From: Paralithodes platypus
Lineage: Eukaryota > Arthropoda > Malacostraca > Decapoda > Lithodidae
NCBI GenBank assembly: GCA_032716605.1
Contig: CM064519.1
Location: 31,885,699 to 31,949,698, forward strand
Direction: 5' to 3'
DNA length: 64,000 nt
This document shows, piece by piece, positions 44,983 through 57,524 of this stretch. Within the stretch, counting starts at the first letter, position 1. The number at the start of each line of letters is the position of its first letter. The position numbers were made by a program, and so were the translations under genes. Under the pieces are notes generated by a model, which worked only from the letters and a program-made list of their open reading frames with translations, had not been told where the DNA came from and searched no databases.

Positions 44983-45693
44983 GTCATATAGGCGGGGGCG
45001 GAGGAGGAGGAGGAGGAGAATGAGGAGGAAGAAGAGGAGGAGGCACGTTGGCCCAAAAAGTGACAGTGTGTGTATTCCATAAATTAAAAGGTGGATTCCT
45101 GAGCCGCCATAAAAACGACGTGAGAGCGAGAGAAAGAGATGTAGAGAGAGGGAGGGAGGGCAGGAGGGGGAGAGGAGAGCTGCTATGAGAGGAGAGCTGC
45201 TATGAGCCCCGTTGTTTATCTTGGCAGTCGTAGTGATGGGGAGGCTAGGAGAAGGCAGCAGCATATACTTCTAGCTCTTCTTCTTCTTCTTCGTCTGCTG
45301 GGGTGAGTAAAGTGAGTGAGTGAGTGAGTGTTGTGACGACTCTTATGGGGGACTTTTAACCAGCGCGAGATGCTAAGTGCTCAGGAGTTTATATTGATGG
45401 TGGGGTCTAGTTGACGAATTCTCGCTTCGGAAATGCTTATATATTTCTGTTATGTGTATGCCTGGTTCATAACGTTAGCATTATACTGGGGATGACTTAA
45501 ATGGTTTGGTATATACTGTGTGCGTATTATACTCTGATCACAGACAATTTCATCGTGCTGTTCACTTTTAAAGTTTAAAAAATTTGATTAACATTGAAAC
45601 GTAAACGTTAGCCAAAACACACACACACACACACACACGTAGACGCAACACACAACAATACATACAAACGTATAAAGCTCATGCTTATGCTCT

Positions 45694-45734
<41 letters not shown>

Positions 45735-46609
45735 ATGTTATCTAATCAGTTCTATTTCTGTATTAGATAGTGAAGGTTCAACTCATTATAACGGTTGACA
45801 TTTGTGTTACCGAGGACGAGGTTGTTTGACCGTGTATGTGTGTTATATACGCACCAAATATTACTGATCTACATGAACACAACTTCAAATACTACAAACA
45901 TTGTACCTTAAAAAAACTATATACATTATATTTGAGCTTGTATTGAATTACTGAACACCATCATCCATTGTGAAGTCGCAACAAATAACATGGTACAGTA
46001 TAGTGTGTGCCCCCCGCCCCCGCGCGTTTGCGTGTGTGTTGTGTGTTTTGTGTGTGTTGTGTGTGTGTGTGTATGTGTGTTACTGTTATTGACACTTACA
46101 CATATAGTGTCCTGCCCGAAGATAAGGAAAAGCAGATTTTGTCTCAAAATACTGCATCGCTGTGCATTGTATCGTTATATATTTTATTCAACAACTCAGT
46201 CTATTAACTTCTCCCTGGTTGCGATTCAGTACGGTAATTGACTAAAATGTAAGTACATTTTTCCTTTCCTCGACATTACTATCAAACTCAACAATTATCA
46301 AAATAATTATTGAAATTGAAACATCGATCCATTAGTTACAACCTTCAATTTCAGGAGAGATTCACACAACTAGAAACCTTAATATGGGCATCTGATCCAT
46401 GCTTAGGAAGAATAATTGGATACTGAGCTTCCGAGGCCCAAACATCTAATTGCCCAAACTATGGAAAGTGAAAGCGACCCAACCCCCATTCTGATACGAC
46501 CAAACTAACGTCTGAATTAATGTTCAGTTATGTATTGAAATATTAAGATATTACATTAATTCTTTCTATTTTGCGTCTGCTCAAATTTTGTTTTTCCACA
46601 TTTCGTATA
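44983..46609. other. no gene recognised; GGA-rich and CA-rich patches
   Basis: GGA triplets at 45000-45050 and G/A-rich text to 45200. CA runs at 45617-45639 and 45703-45733; an imperfect GT tract at 46030-46080. CTGGGGTGAGTAAAG near 45298 resembles a splice donor but no coding exon accompanies it. Confidence 0.5.
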
Positions 46610-46832
46610 TTAAAGCTGGTATCACACGAGCGCTTTTTCACTCAACATTTATCCTCAACACTGGTCTGGCAGCTTATGAGGTCAACATATAAAATATTTC
46701 GGTTGCCTAAGTTCATCTATCATCAATCTAGTTTCCGATACCGTTGCAAAATATTACAGAAATGTTGCCAGAACAATGTTGATAATCGAATGTTGACTAT
46801 ATACTGTATGCTCTCATGTGATACCGGCTTAA
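46610..46832. mobile_element. TTAA-flanked fold-back element F
   Basis: TTAAAGCTGGTATCACACGA at 46610 faces, inverted from 46832, TTAAGCCGGTATCACATGAG. Similarity continues inward (AACATTTATC.../AACATTCGAT..., CTGGTCTGGCAGC/TTGTTCTGGCAAC), so most of the 223 bp can fold back. Non-coding. TTAA is present at both ends; whether it is a target duplication or part of the repeat is not certain. Confidence 0.65.
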
Positions 46833-47263
46833 CTTGTATATTATGTTTATCACTCAAAACTATATATCTTTCCTATGTCCCTGTTTACCATTATCAGTCA
46901 GTACCTTTAAGAATAAATACCTAAAATAAAATAAGAGTTGTTCGGGAGGCGTTCCATCATCATAATCGCGTGTTTACCTAGTCCCTGGGCCTGCAGATGA
47001 GGTGGGAAGAGGGCACCTGTCAAACATTCTATCACTCATCTTTATTTATGCATCTGAGTTGGGGAAGATTGTTCATATGGCACTACCGCATCTCATCTGA
47101 TTGCCTCCATACATGCACACGAAACAATACGATGCTTTTCAGTTAACAGGTTGGTTACATAAGTACAAATACATTGATAGGTTGAATTAGTTTTGACGTG
47201 ATTAGTTAAGTTGTAGCCAGCTTACTTATAATATTGGCAATACCACTTCGCGTATGATTGCCT

Positions 47264-47265
<2 letters not shown>
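46833..47265. other. no gene recognised
   Basis: AT-rich, nothing supportable. Confidence 0.5.
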
Positions 47266-47325
<60 letters not shown>

Positions 47326-47368
47326 ACACCCACCCACACCCACACCAACACACACACACACACACATT
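47266..47368. repeat. (CA)n microsatellite
   Basis: CA run with CCCACACC interruptions at 47324-47345. Confidence 0.96.
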
Positions 47369-47859
47369 GAGAAATAGCAAATAAACAGGACACTTAATTA
47401 TGGTTATTAGGTGATGCAAATTCCAATGCTTTTGAACTTGGGAAACAATTATTATCTCGAATGTAGAGATGAGAAGAGATTGTGATAGAGAATAAAGGTG
47501 ATATATTAATGAGGAGTTGAAGGGAATAAAATAATTATGACTTGCAGGAGGTAAAGATCACAGTACTGGGATGGCACTGGAGGTGGAGGTAGCTACTTGA
47601 TTGATGTACACTGTAGGCATGGCTCTTTCTGGCTCCTCAAGATGCTTAAATGAACCCTCGAACTGCATACACTACGTAATATATTAAAAAAAGAAGATTC
47701 GATTCAGTCCGACATAGCTTCGTAAGTTTAAGGCCGCCATATATGACATTGTCTAAGAGTGTGCTGGTAAGACCTACAGTATGTATATACGAGGTCTTGT
47801 TACTGGGCAGTGTGTGTGATGGTTGCTGGGTAAAGAAGTTGGGAGGGTTGGTAATTAAC

Positions 47860-48045
47860 CCTTTCTGTATCAGTGACGTGTGTTATAGTTCATTCTAGCC
47901 ACATTTAGACGATTTTATGCAGCTTAGGACGGATCTGTGGTCATTAAGAGGGTTCATTTAGAATAGTTCGAAGCCTTATAAATGCTAGAGATCCTTCCTA
48001 AACTAAACAAAGTCAATTAATAGTAGCCTGAATAATATATAAATT
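47860..48045 (+). repeat. dispersed repeat R3, copy 2
   Basis: Starts ATTAACCCTTTCTGTATCAG and matches 31027-31210 in order: GACGT, GATTTTATGCAGCTTAGGA, GGATCTGTGGTC, ATAGTTCGAAGCCT, GATCCTTCCTAAACT, GTAGCC. The TTAACCCTTT start recalls piggyBac-type ends, but I cannot find a matching inverted end. Confidence 0.6.
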
Positions 48046-50759
48046 ATGTTGACGGTACAGAAGGTGTTAGTGTGGAAGGCAGGCTGACATTACACTGACA
48101 GTATTCTAGAAAAATATTGCTCTTTGGTCCAGTTCCCGAAATTTCAGGAAGAAGCTTCAGGTTTGATAGCAGTTGTTTGATTTGTGTGATGAATAATTAG
48201 GTATGTTAAGCATTGACCATCTATAATCTTGCCAGGGCCCATCAATGTCACTGTTTTTACCTGTTGAGATAGGTTCATTGAGCAAAGTTTGTTTTATGAA
48301 TGGTTTCGACAAACACCTTTCCATCATTCCAAGCTATTTATCTCTTGACTCCAATACAATGTCTACATCTGTGAGAGCGCCCATTGGTACCAACGGGTAG
48401 GTCATACTTGCACTATAAACTACAGTAAATAATTACTGAGTGATGTATATAATCATGAGTATCGCCTCCAAATAACATCTCCACAACAATACGAACAGCG
48501 ATTATTAGATATGAAGGGGTAATTGTAACGCTAGAGTGGTGGGGAGGTTAAGGTAGTCACAGAATGGGTCATGAGGAGTTAATATAGGAGGGAGGTTGTT
48601 TGGGAGGCTGAAACGTTAATGATATATGGGGATCTGAGTGACGGTATGAATAAGAATATGTGTGTGTGTGTGTGTGTGTATATATGTATGTGTGTGTATG
48701 TGTGACGAAAAGAGAGAGAGAGAGTATGTATTTAGGTGTCTTGCTATCCATTAAATTACATTGGGAAATCATAATTAGAGGTTATTATATCTAAATTGAT
48801 TGAAAAAAAAAAAACACTAGAGGAAATAGGAACACGCCTCTTAAGATAGTCAACGACGAAATATAATTCACCCTTGCATTTAATAATAATAATAATCTTC
48901 TGGTTACTTATATAGTGCCCGTATCTCCTCCTTCGAGGATTCACAAGCGCACATTAAACCAGGTATTCGTGCAAATATTATTGTCTACAATTACAGCAAT
49001 GCAGTAAGCCTAATCATTCTCTCTCTATCATTCTCTCTCTCTCTCAAATAAACCAACAAGTTTTAAAATGCTATCAGCATTTGACATCACCTTGAGGAAA
49101 TATGGGTAGAAACTTCGTTTACTTTTACTGCTTGATAAGTTTCTACTAGTGGACATTGTGAAGGAAATAATTCACTCGAGGAATGTTGCTTTAAGGAACT
49201 AATTCCAATATTCGACCAGCCTGTCAGAATATTATTTAATAATAGTTGTGTCATTTCTCAATGCTGGCGATCCTACAGTTCAAGAATATTTCATGGGGCA
49301 CAGATCACATAGGACCGACCTCGCTACGAAATATTCTTGAACTTATTGATAATATTTGTAATCAGATGAAGGTAACTTTGGTAACTTAGTAGCCCTTGTA
49401 TATAAGGCTAGGTCAGAAGGGACTTGAGTTCTCGCAGAGTGGCTCCAGTCCTGATGGTATTCTTGATTTACAGTGTGCTGGCTTAATAATCCAATAGGGT
49501 TGATAGCCTCCGAAGTCCTATTTTAACTAATCACCACCGGGAGTAAAAGCAAACACACGGAGATTAGCCACTCAACCAGGTACATTCTACAGTATGTACC
49601 ACCACTTCAACTTACCTGTCACAACAATTAATAATAAATTATAAGATTATTCCCAACAGGCCTGAAGTGAAGGTAAAGTGGCCGTATGATTAATGCCCCC
49701 TGTATAATAGAGGTGAGGTAAGGTGGGCGGTCGGCCTCCCTATACCTTGCTCACCCACCTTGCATAACATACCTTCCTGGTGGGTGTTTTTTTGTTTATG
49801 TTTTTTTCTGAAGGACCCGAACTCACACCAATTTCACTAAACTAATCTGACCTGAACTGAACTAAAATTGACCTAACTAAGCTGAATCTTACTAAGGTGA
49901 ACTTAACTAAACTAATTTAAGCTGAACTGGACTGGATAGGACTGGAGTAGACTAAGCTAAATTATACTAAATTTAACTGCACACTACTCATCTGAACTAA
50001 ACACATTTGAACTGGACTTATTTTAACTGAACCAACCTAAATTATATAATACTAAGGCAACCTAAGCTAAAACTGGACAAACTCTTACCTTCTGTCGTGA
50101 ACTTATTTGACATTATATATGATCATTTTCACATTTACAGTTATTTTCCCGTGTTCAGTAATACATGATGCAATGTACAATATAACCTTGAAAAAGTAGC
50201 ACCTAGTTCCCATTTATGATGTGTCAGTAACTTAGTTATCCATGTTATTCATTAATATAATTCAAATTACCAATAAACTCATTCGCAAACATATAATTTC
50301 AACAAATACATTAAGTTGTTTATGCTAGTGTTTCCCAAAATATGTTCATGAATACACGCAATACGAAAGACACCTAACTTTACCGATTATACAACATAAA
50401 CAAAACAAATATCTCTCAATAAATTAATGTTGTATTACATCCAGAGTTGTTACTTAATTGACAAGATGATACCAATTTATTTGCATAGCTCCGGAAGGCT
50501 GTAGATGGTTAAATCAGAATAAATAACTACTCCCCACCTATCGCCCTATCATAGAAGTAAGCAGTAAAACATAATATATTACAATTATATTAACAAATCT
50601 TCATTCCAAAATAAGGAATCTTCCACAGAACCAAACATAATTCAACCATTTGCCATTGCCAATCTGTCAACTAACATACAATAAACTACCACAGAATCAA
50701 ACAGCAGCTTACTAGTCGACAGGGCAACTTATTTAACAGCAATATAAGCTACCACCCAA
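48046..50759. other. no gene recognised
   Basis: AT-rich. Short TG run at 48660-48680, a (TAA)n run at 48883-48895, and a CT patch at 49017-49046. 49835-50095 is a degenerate tract of CTAAACTGAACT-like strings. No recognisable frame. Confidence 0.5.
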
Positions 50760-51300
50760 CTAGAGTATCTACCAATCAACTATACTGTAAAAAGGACCAC
50801 CAAAAACAGCAACATTCCACAAACATACAAACCACCCAACCATAGCACCAACCACCCAACTAAATCGCCAACCACCCAACCATAGTACCAACCACCCAAC
50901 TATTGTATCTACCACCCACCTATAGCACCAACCACCCAACCATTGTACCAACCACCCAACTATAGCACCAACCACCCAACTATAGCACCAACCACCCAAC
51001 TAAATCGCCAACCACCCAACCATAGTACCAACCTCCCAACTATTGTATCTACCACCCACCTATAGCACCAACCACAGCACCAACCACCCAACTATAGCAC
51101 CAACCACCCAACCATAGTACCAACCACCCAACTATTGTATCTACCACCCACCTATAGCACCAACCACCCAACCATTGTACCAACCACCCAACTATAGCAC
51201 CAACCACCCAACTATAGCACCAACCACCAAACTATAGCACCAACCACCAAACTATAGCATCTACCACTCAACCATAAAACCTACGTTCCAGCTATAGAAA
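50760..51300. repeat. 20-bp minisatellite with 140-bp higher-order period
   Basis: Unit CCAACCACCCAACTATAGCA. Blocks of seven units repeat: the order ACTAAATCGCC, ACCATAGTACC, ACTATTGTATCTACC, CACCTATAGCACC at 50860-50940 recurs about 140 bp later and partly again from about 51112. Diverged CCAACCATAC-like units continue to about 51770. The Trp/Gly/Val frame on the minus strand is the repeat translated. Confidence 0.92.
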
Positions 51301-51770
51301 TAATACTAGCATATCTACCACCTAACCCAAGCATATTCTGCTAAGCTATTTCACCTACAAATCTGCCACCAACCATACAATCAATCATTGAATCATATCA
51401 CTCAGGATACGACCCTACTAATCTACAACCAACCACACCAATTTACAACCAACCATCTCAACCTAACTGTCAACTATAATTATCATCTATCCTAACAATC
51501 ACACCAATCTACCAATAACTGTACCAAGCAACCTTATGATCTACAAGCCTACCATACCAATCAAACACTCAACCATATGAATTATCACTCAACCGTACCA
51601 ACCATACCTCTCAACCATACGAATGATCACTCAACCATACCAACCAACCTCTCAAGCATATGATCTACCAGCCTAGCATACCATCCTCTTACCCAACCAT
51701 ACTGTATGATCTACCAGGCTACCCTACCAATCAACCACTAACCATACAACCAACCATGAACACCAAAGTA
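51301..51770. repeat. degenerate flank of the 20-bp minisatellite
   Basis: Scattered CCAACCATAC, CAACCATACCAA and ATCTACCA motifs with decreasing regularity; no gene. Confidence 0.65.
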
Positions 51771-51954
51771 CCTTACTCTACGTCCAAGTGTTCCCCCGCT
51801 ACCTCCCTGCGGCCTCATAACAACAAACCATAAATCTTTACACATGTGGCTTTAATTTCAAGGTTGTGGTGGTAAAGATATAGCTGGGTGCACTACCGCG
51901 CTCCTCCACCTAGACCCATACTCACGTCCTATACAGTATACGGTATGTATGTAC

Positions 51955-52345
51955 AGTATGGGAGTGAGGGAGGCAAAAGACAGAACTGCCTGCATCGAGT
52001 GCCTCCCCCAGAGTTGAAAGAGTGGCAGGGCCAAAATCAAGGGACGTTCGAGTCAAAATGCCTGGACACACGGAGTTTGGAGCAATTTAAGTCATAGAAA
52101 GAGGGAAAGACTGATTCTGGGAGAGAGTTCCAGATCGTAGCAGTTGAATAGAAGAAAGATTGAGAATAACGTTTCACTCTTGGGTTGGAGAGTTGCACAG
52201 AGTAGGGATGGGATTGTGTTGCAAGACGGGTACTACGTATCCGTGGAGAAGGTGGTATACACTGGGAAAGCTCTGATGAACATTGATTATTGTAGTAGTG
52301 ATAGAATAGCGAGAAAGATGCAACATGTGTTTACGCTTATTATGT
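51955..52345 (-). mobile_element. Jockey-like LINE J1, 3' end only
   Basis: Minus-strand match to 37510-37880: the 3' untranslated region (GTGCCTCCCCCAGAGTTGAA), then CCTGGACACACGGAGTTTGG, then the last ~110 codons inverted. Longer than the copy at 6.8 kb; both share CAGTTGAATAGAAGAA and TTTCACTCTTGGGTTGGAGA. 5'-truncated, no open frame of its own. Confidence 0.82.
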
Positions 52346-52741
52346 ATTTATACATTGATGTGTTTATGATATATTTACTTATCAGATACATTCATATTAT
52401 TGTGTTTTTATTATTCATTTGAGTCCGAGATATATACATACATTTACATTTAAGTACACTTTTTACATACATCTATTATACATTTACACACTTAAAGGCA
52501 CATTAAACATTTACCTCAGAGACAAATTCAAGTTTCGCAAACCATACGGTAGAACATTACAATTTCATGGTCGATCGGCATATACTATACTTTCATATAC
52601 TAATACATTATGTACACTCTGTGTATAGGTTTACGTTAGACATACGGACCTACCTTCTACTCACATCCAATATATTCTCAATATATTTGTACCTCTAACA
52701 CGTTCATTATACTTTGCCATCCGAAGTATGTTACAGTATAT
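52346..52741. other. no gene recognised
   Basis: AT-rich with many ATACAT strings; borders the palindrome. Confidence 0.5.
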
Positions 52742-52837
52742 TGTCTTATATAGTTACATTCATTCATACCTTGAACACGTTTATTTCATATTTGCCTCAA
52801 ATATATATTGGCATGTTAATGCTCTCTTTCTCTCTCT

Positions 52838-52912
<75 letters not shown>

Positions 52913-52992
52913 CATTAACATGCCAATATATATTTGAGGCAAATATGAAATAAACGTGTTCAAGGTATGAATGAATGTAACTATATAAGACA
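52742..52992. repeat. 251-bp near-perfect palindrome around (TA)n
   Basis: The left arm from TGTCTTATATAGTTACATTC at 52742 and the right arm ending GAATGTAACTATATAAGACA at 52992 are reverse complements over about 88 bp without a visible mismatch, including GGCATGTTAATGCTCTC. They enclose a CT/TA/GA core. No target duplication or coding capacity. Confidence 0.9.
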
Positions 52993-53000
52993 TATATATA

Positions 53001-53094
<94 letters not shown>
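52993..53094. repeat. (TA)n(GA)n compound microsatellite
   Basis: TA run to about 53051 then GA to 53094; a second version of the palindrome's core. Confidence 0.94.
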
Positions 53095-53098
<4 letters not shown>

Positions 53099-53103
53099 CT
53101 CAC

Positions 53104-53760
53104 CCTGTAACACATAAATTTAACCAAACTATTGTTCTTAACGGTGAAACTCACGTTATAGCTCCTGTCATAACAAAACCTTTTGATAGAGTATGGCACT
53201 GCAGCCTAATATCCAAACTTCCTGACTATGGCCAAACGTCACTAGTCCCATCAATCATACATTTACAATTGGAAGATGCGTGTAAAGGTAGAAGGCCATT
53301 TTTACATTTTTACTCGACAAATGCTGTGGTTCCACAAGGGTTAGTGTTTGCCCCAACTCTTTTCCTAATTCACATCAATGACCACCTGTCTGGTACTCAT
53401 AACCCTATTCACTCCTATGTAGGGGACTCAATACTTCATACCTTGTTTACATTTAATACAGCTGTTGCAGAATTTAACACAGTAGACTCACAACTAAACA
53501 CTGCCACTTTTCTTAATAATAACTTAGCAGGATTATAACAATCTTGTTTCCTTTAATGCAAAGAAAACTAAACACATTTGGTTCACTAATAGGCAAAATC
53601 CACCTGAAACCTATATTACTTTCAATTAAATAAGCATGTCCATCTCTTCCAGCATGAAGATCCTTGGTGCACCCCCTTAGTGTTAACCTCAAGTGGACAT
53701 CTCACGTTAGATCCATTGCAAAACAAATGCGTCAAAGAAGCTTCTTTACTGAGTTCGTGA
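53104..53760 (+). pseudogene. decayed Jockey-like reverse transcriptase J3
   Basis: THKFNQTIVLNGETHVIAPV and TKPFDRVWHCSLISKL align with the THQINQ...GETHTIALDISKAFDRVWH region of J2. Then come VVPQGLVFAPTLFLIHINDH, SYVGDSILHT, and after a stop SFNAKKTKHI and MKILGAP. The catalytic YADD is YVGD, and stops break the frame, so it is inactive. It is related to J2 but much older. It begins right behind a GA microsatellite. Confidence 0.85.
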
Positions 53761-53940
53761 ATATTTCGCGAGAGAAAACAAAGATTTTGTTTGCATTAAA
53801 TTGAGAGAAAGGAAATGGAATACATGCCTCCATGCCCGAAATTATCACCTCAATAAAGCGCTTGGCACACTCTGATGGTCCCTGGCCATGGGAGCAAAAT
53901 AATTCGAATGGAAATCAATTATGAGGGTGGTCATACACAA
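53761..53940. other. no gene recognised
   Basis: Short AT-rich stretch between J3 and R2. Confidence 0.4.
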
Positions 53941-54275
53941 AACGCCCCCAACAGGACCTGTCACCTGTGAGAAGGACAACTTTTGTCAGTTTAATTAAGG
54001 ACTTACAGGATTGACCAAGCACTTAGAGTGCGTATGACTCCGAGGCCCTCTATGTATCTTTTCAACATTACTTTGCTACAGTGGTGTGCGGCTAGTTCAT
54101 CCACTAACCTGCTTCACCCTTAGCTAAACAGTACAGATTTGTATAAGGATTACTCCCCTAGACGGGTTGCCGACTAAAGCTGACGAGTCCCATTTACTCG
54201 GCTTTATATCAGGTTATCTCCAATATCTAGATGGGTTGCCGACCAAGGCTAACGAGTCCCATCCACCCGGTTATA
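53941..54275 (+). repeat. dispersed repeat R2, uninterrupted copy
   Basis: Continuous homologue of the R2 copy split at 4.6-5.3 kb. TTAA at 53995-53998 marks where the other copy received its family A element. Contains two copies of TTGCCGACYAARGCTRACGA-type sequence followed by GTCCCAT (about 54165 and 54235), each able to pair ATGGG with CCCAT. Confidence 0.88.
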
Positions 54276-54513
54276 GTTAAATAATAGCATAAATATTTGG
54301 TCGCTGTCTAGCGGAATATTATATTTTCAATATATGTAGTTGTTACACCTAGAGTCTTTACAATTTAGAATGAGGTAATATTATAAAAAAATAGATAAAT
54401 ATAACACACAAAATTGACTTTGAATAATAATGCGCTTATGTTTTGTTATTCTTTGGCACTATGAAGTAAAGCTATATATACTGTGTGTGTGTGTATATAT
54501 ATATATAAAAAAA
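54276..54513. other. AT-rich, no gene
   Basis: Ends with a GT/TA run (54483-54506) that directly precedes the poly(A) end of J2. Confidence 0.5.
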
Positions 54514-54587
54514 TTTTTTTTTTTTTTTTTTAAGAGACAATGAACGGAGGAAGGAAAAACACAGATAAAACAAAAAGGTCCATGTGC

Positions 54588-56040
54588 CTAAAGGCATCCT
54601 CCATTCATAAAATGTTTGTAACAACTGGATTTAAACATTTGTTGATTGTAAGTTTGTGGAAAGCAATTCGAGGGAAGTGAATTCCAAAGAGTAGTAGCTC
54701 TGGGGATAAATGAATTCTGATAAGCAGAAGTTCTGCATTGTGGAGGAGAAAGTGTAAATTCATGGGCGCTCTCAGCTGCCCTAGTTCTACGGGGAAAGAT
54801 GTGGAGAGGCGGCACAATTGAAGCAAGTTCCTCGGAACAATTGCTGTGAAAATATCTGTAGAATAATGCAAGGGATGCAACGTTTCTTCGTATGGCTAAT
54901 GTAGGAAGGTCCTGTGTGATTGCAGGGTTATTGATTAATCTAATAGCTTTATTTTGAATTTTGTCCAACTGCCTCAATGCAACCACTCCACTTCCACCCC
55001 ACAGAGGTGAACAGTAATCCATCTGAGAGCGCACATGACTTTTATATATTACGGCCAACTGCTCGTCAGTGAAGAATTCTCGAACTCTGTACAGGAGTCC
55101 CAGTTTTTTAGAGGCATTCTTAGCAATGCTTCTAACATAATGTGTCCAGCTCAAGTTAGTAGTTAATGTTACACCGAGAATGTCAATACTAGGGGAAGTG
55201 GGAATATTTACATCATTCAAAAATATATGGGAGTCAGTGAGATTCTGTCGGTTAGAAAATTGAATGTACTTGGTTTTCTGTGCATTAAAGGAAACTAGAT
55301 TCTCTTGTCCCCATTCATTAATTCTAGAAAGGTCCTGGTTCAGAGAAATTGCAGTGTTTATTTTTGAATTTATAAGATCGGGTTGGGTGAAAGAATTGGT
55401 AAATGTGAAGGAACTGTGGAGTGTTGAGTCATCTGCGTAGGAATGTATTGGATTATGAGTGGTAGATATGAGATCATTGATATGAATGAGGAACAGAGTT
55501 GGGGCCAAAACTGATCCCTGGGGAACACCAGCATTTATTGAGTGAAATTGAGAATAAAGGCCATCTACCATTACACGTATTTTTCTGTTATGAAGATAAG
55601 AAAATTAGTGGAACTAATGATGCAAGGCCGTAGTGTGACATCTTCGACAATAAGGATTGATGCCAGACTCTATCAAATGCCTTTGATATATCCAGTGCTA
55701 TTGTATGTGTTTCACCATGTTGGTCTGTAGCTTGGTTGATTTGATGCGTAAGAAGGCAAAGAATGTCTGCAGTTGATCGACATCGTCTAAAACCATATTG
55801 CCTATCACTGATTAATTTATTATTCTCAAGATGCTTAATTATGTGATTATTTAATATAATTTCAAAAACTTTGCCAAGAGTGGAAGTTATAGCTATTGGT
55901 CTGTAGTTTGATGGATCTGAAGAGGCACCTTTTTTAGGAACTGGATGGATGTTTGCTTCTTTCCAGGGTACTGGGAAGCATGAGGTATGAGTACACAGAC
56001 GGAAAATTTTGCCAATACAGGAGCGAGCACCAAGGAGCAA
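54588..56040 (-). pseudogene. J2 ORF2: reverse transcriptase and C-terminal domain
   Basis: Continues VPKKGASSDPSNYRPIAI, SDRQYGFRRCRSTAD, IALDISKAFDRVWH, then a 2-nt loss near 55600 relative to the plus copy changes frame. Frame 55571-54588 then gives GVPQGSVLAPTLFLIHIND, catalytic SYADDST, ILGVTLTTNLSWTHYV, RSQMDYCSPLWGG and MFKSSCYKHFMN to the stop. All RT motifs are intact; two small indels break the protein. Confidence 0.92.
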
Positions 56041-57400
56041 TTCTTAAGTACTATTGGAGGAATTTCATCTGGACCAGGAGCCTTATCTACTGAGAGATTC
56101 TGCAAAATAGTTTTGACATGTCTGGTGTGGATCTTAAGTGAGGGAATTTCAGGTGAATTAAAATTAAGTACAGGGACATCTTGATTTATTTCATCTAAGG
56201 TTGAGTTGGTGGAGAAAATATCTGCAAGAAGGTTAGCTTTACCTCGTGGGTCACTTACAAGATTGCCAGTCGGAGATTTTAATGGTGGAATGGATGAAGC
56301 AGTAGTGAAGTTGGATTTGAATGAGTTAAGAGTAGACCAAAATATTTTGTTATCATTTGGATTATTTAGAAGTTTATTTGCCTGCTTATGGAGAAAGTTT
56401 GATTTAGTTAGGTTTAATACAGTTTTGGCATGATTTCTGATGTTTCTAAAGTAATTAAAGGCTTCATGTGTTTTTGATCTTGTGTATGCATTGTAGGCTA
56501 TTGCTTTTTGTTCAGTTACTCTAGCACAATTATGGTCAAACCATTTAGGTGAATTAGATCTTTTACTGTACTTTTGATGAGGAATAAAAGTTTCCATTCC
56601 AATTTTTACAAAATCTTGTATGTGGCTCAAGGTGGAGTGTGCATCATTAGAAAAGAAAGAGGTCCAGGGAATATCAATAAAGAAACCTTGAAGACCCTCC
56701 CAGTCTGCCCTATCGTAATGCCATTTAGTCACCAAAACAGGTTCAGAGTGGGAAGGTGTGGTAGGTGATAGGCAGGTGGCCTGTATCAGACAGTGATCAG
56801 AAGATCCAAGTGGAGACCTCACTGTAACATCATAATTTTCTGAATTGGTTGTTAAAAATAAGTCCAGTAGGTGGGAATTATGATTAGGATTATCTGGTAC
56901 ACGGGTGGGTTGGTTGACTAGTTGAATGAGATTAAATGAGTCTGCAAATAGCTCACATTCAAGACCAGCATCATCAGTCCTGGCTGAATGAGTGAGCCAT
57001 TCAACATTATGGACATTAAAATCACCCAACACAGTGATTTCAGAAGAAGCATTTAAGTTGAGGACACCGAGTTGTGAGGACAGAGAATCAAAAAGACTTT
57101 GCTCTGGAGGAGTATTTGGGGAACGGTAGATGCAACATATGTATTTAAATTTACCAGCAGAAATTAATTTGTATATAGAATAATCAAAATAGGGACAATT
57201 GAAACTAGTAACCTCCTCCAGAGCAATTTCAGATTTTGCGAAGCAACATACACCACCTTTAGGTCTGAAATTTTGGAGCAGTTGATAACCTGGAAAATTA
57301 AATCTAGATGTGTCAGATGTGGATGTTACTTGAGTCTCTGTCAAAAAAAGGAGAGTAGGGGATTCTGCTTGAAGAAATTGGTGTACAGAATTGTATTACT
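56030..57400 (-). pseudogene. J2 ORF2: endonuclease, linker and start of RT
   Basis: From about 57400: PTLLFLTETQVTS (endonuclease TET motif), KGGVCCFAKSEI, YICCIYRSPNTPP, EITVLGDFNVHNVEW (catalytic GDFN), THNSHLLDLFLTTN-like and SPLGSSDHCLI (catalytic SDH). A linker with KWHYDRADWEGL and KWFDHNCARVTEQKAIAYN follows, then KAPGPDEIPPIVLKN. The N-terminal ~30 residues are lost by truncation. The frame shifts at an A4T4 run (56009-56016), the same place as in the plus copy. Confidence 0.92.
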
Positions 57401-57468
57401 AATTATAGTAATTATATTACTAAAGAAATAGCTGTACTAACAAGCAGCTTTGGGACGTTGCAATGCTA

Positions 57469-57524
<56 letters not shown>

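Larger units (their letters stand above)
54514..57400 (-). mobile_element. Jockey-like LINE J2, minus-strand copy
   Basis: The most complete LINE here, about 2.9 kb. On the minus strand it starts inside the endonuclease domain near 57400 and runs to TAA... 3' untranslated region identical in layout to the plus copy, ending in a T run at 54514-54531 (poly(A)). The insertion lies beside TA/GT simple sequence, so a target duplication cannot be distinguished. High similarity to 11181-13276 implies recent activity. Confidence 0.93.

Noticed and set aside
49835..50095. Telomere-like CCTAA-rich tract
   Set aside because: The motif is irregular and mixed with TGAACT strings; no run of arthropod (TTAGG)n is present.
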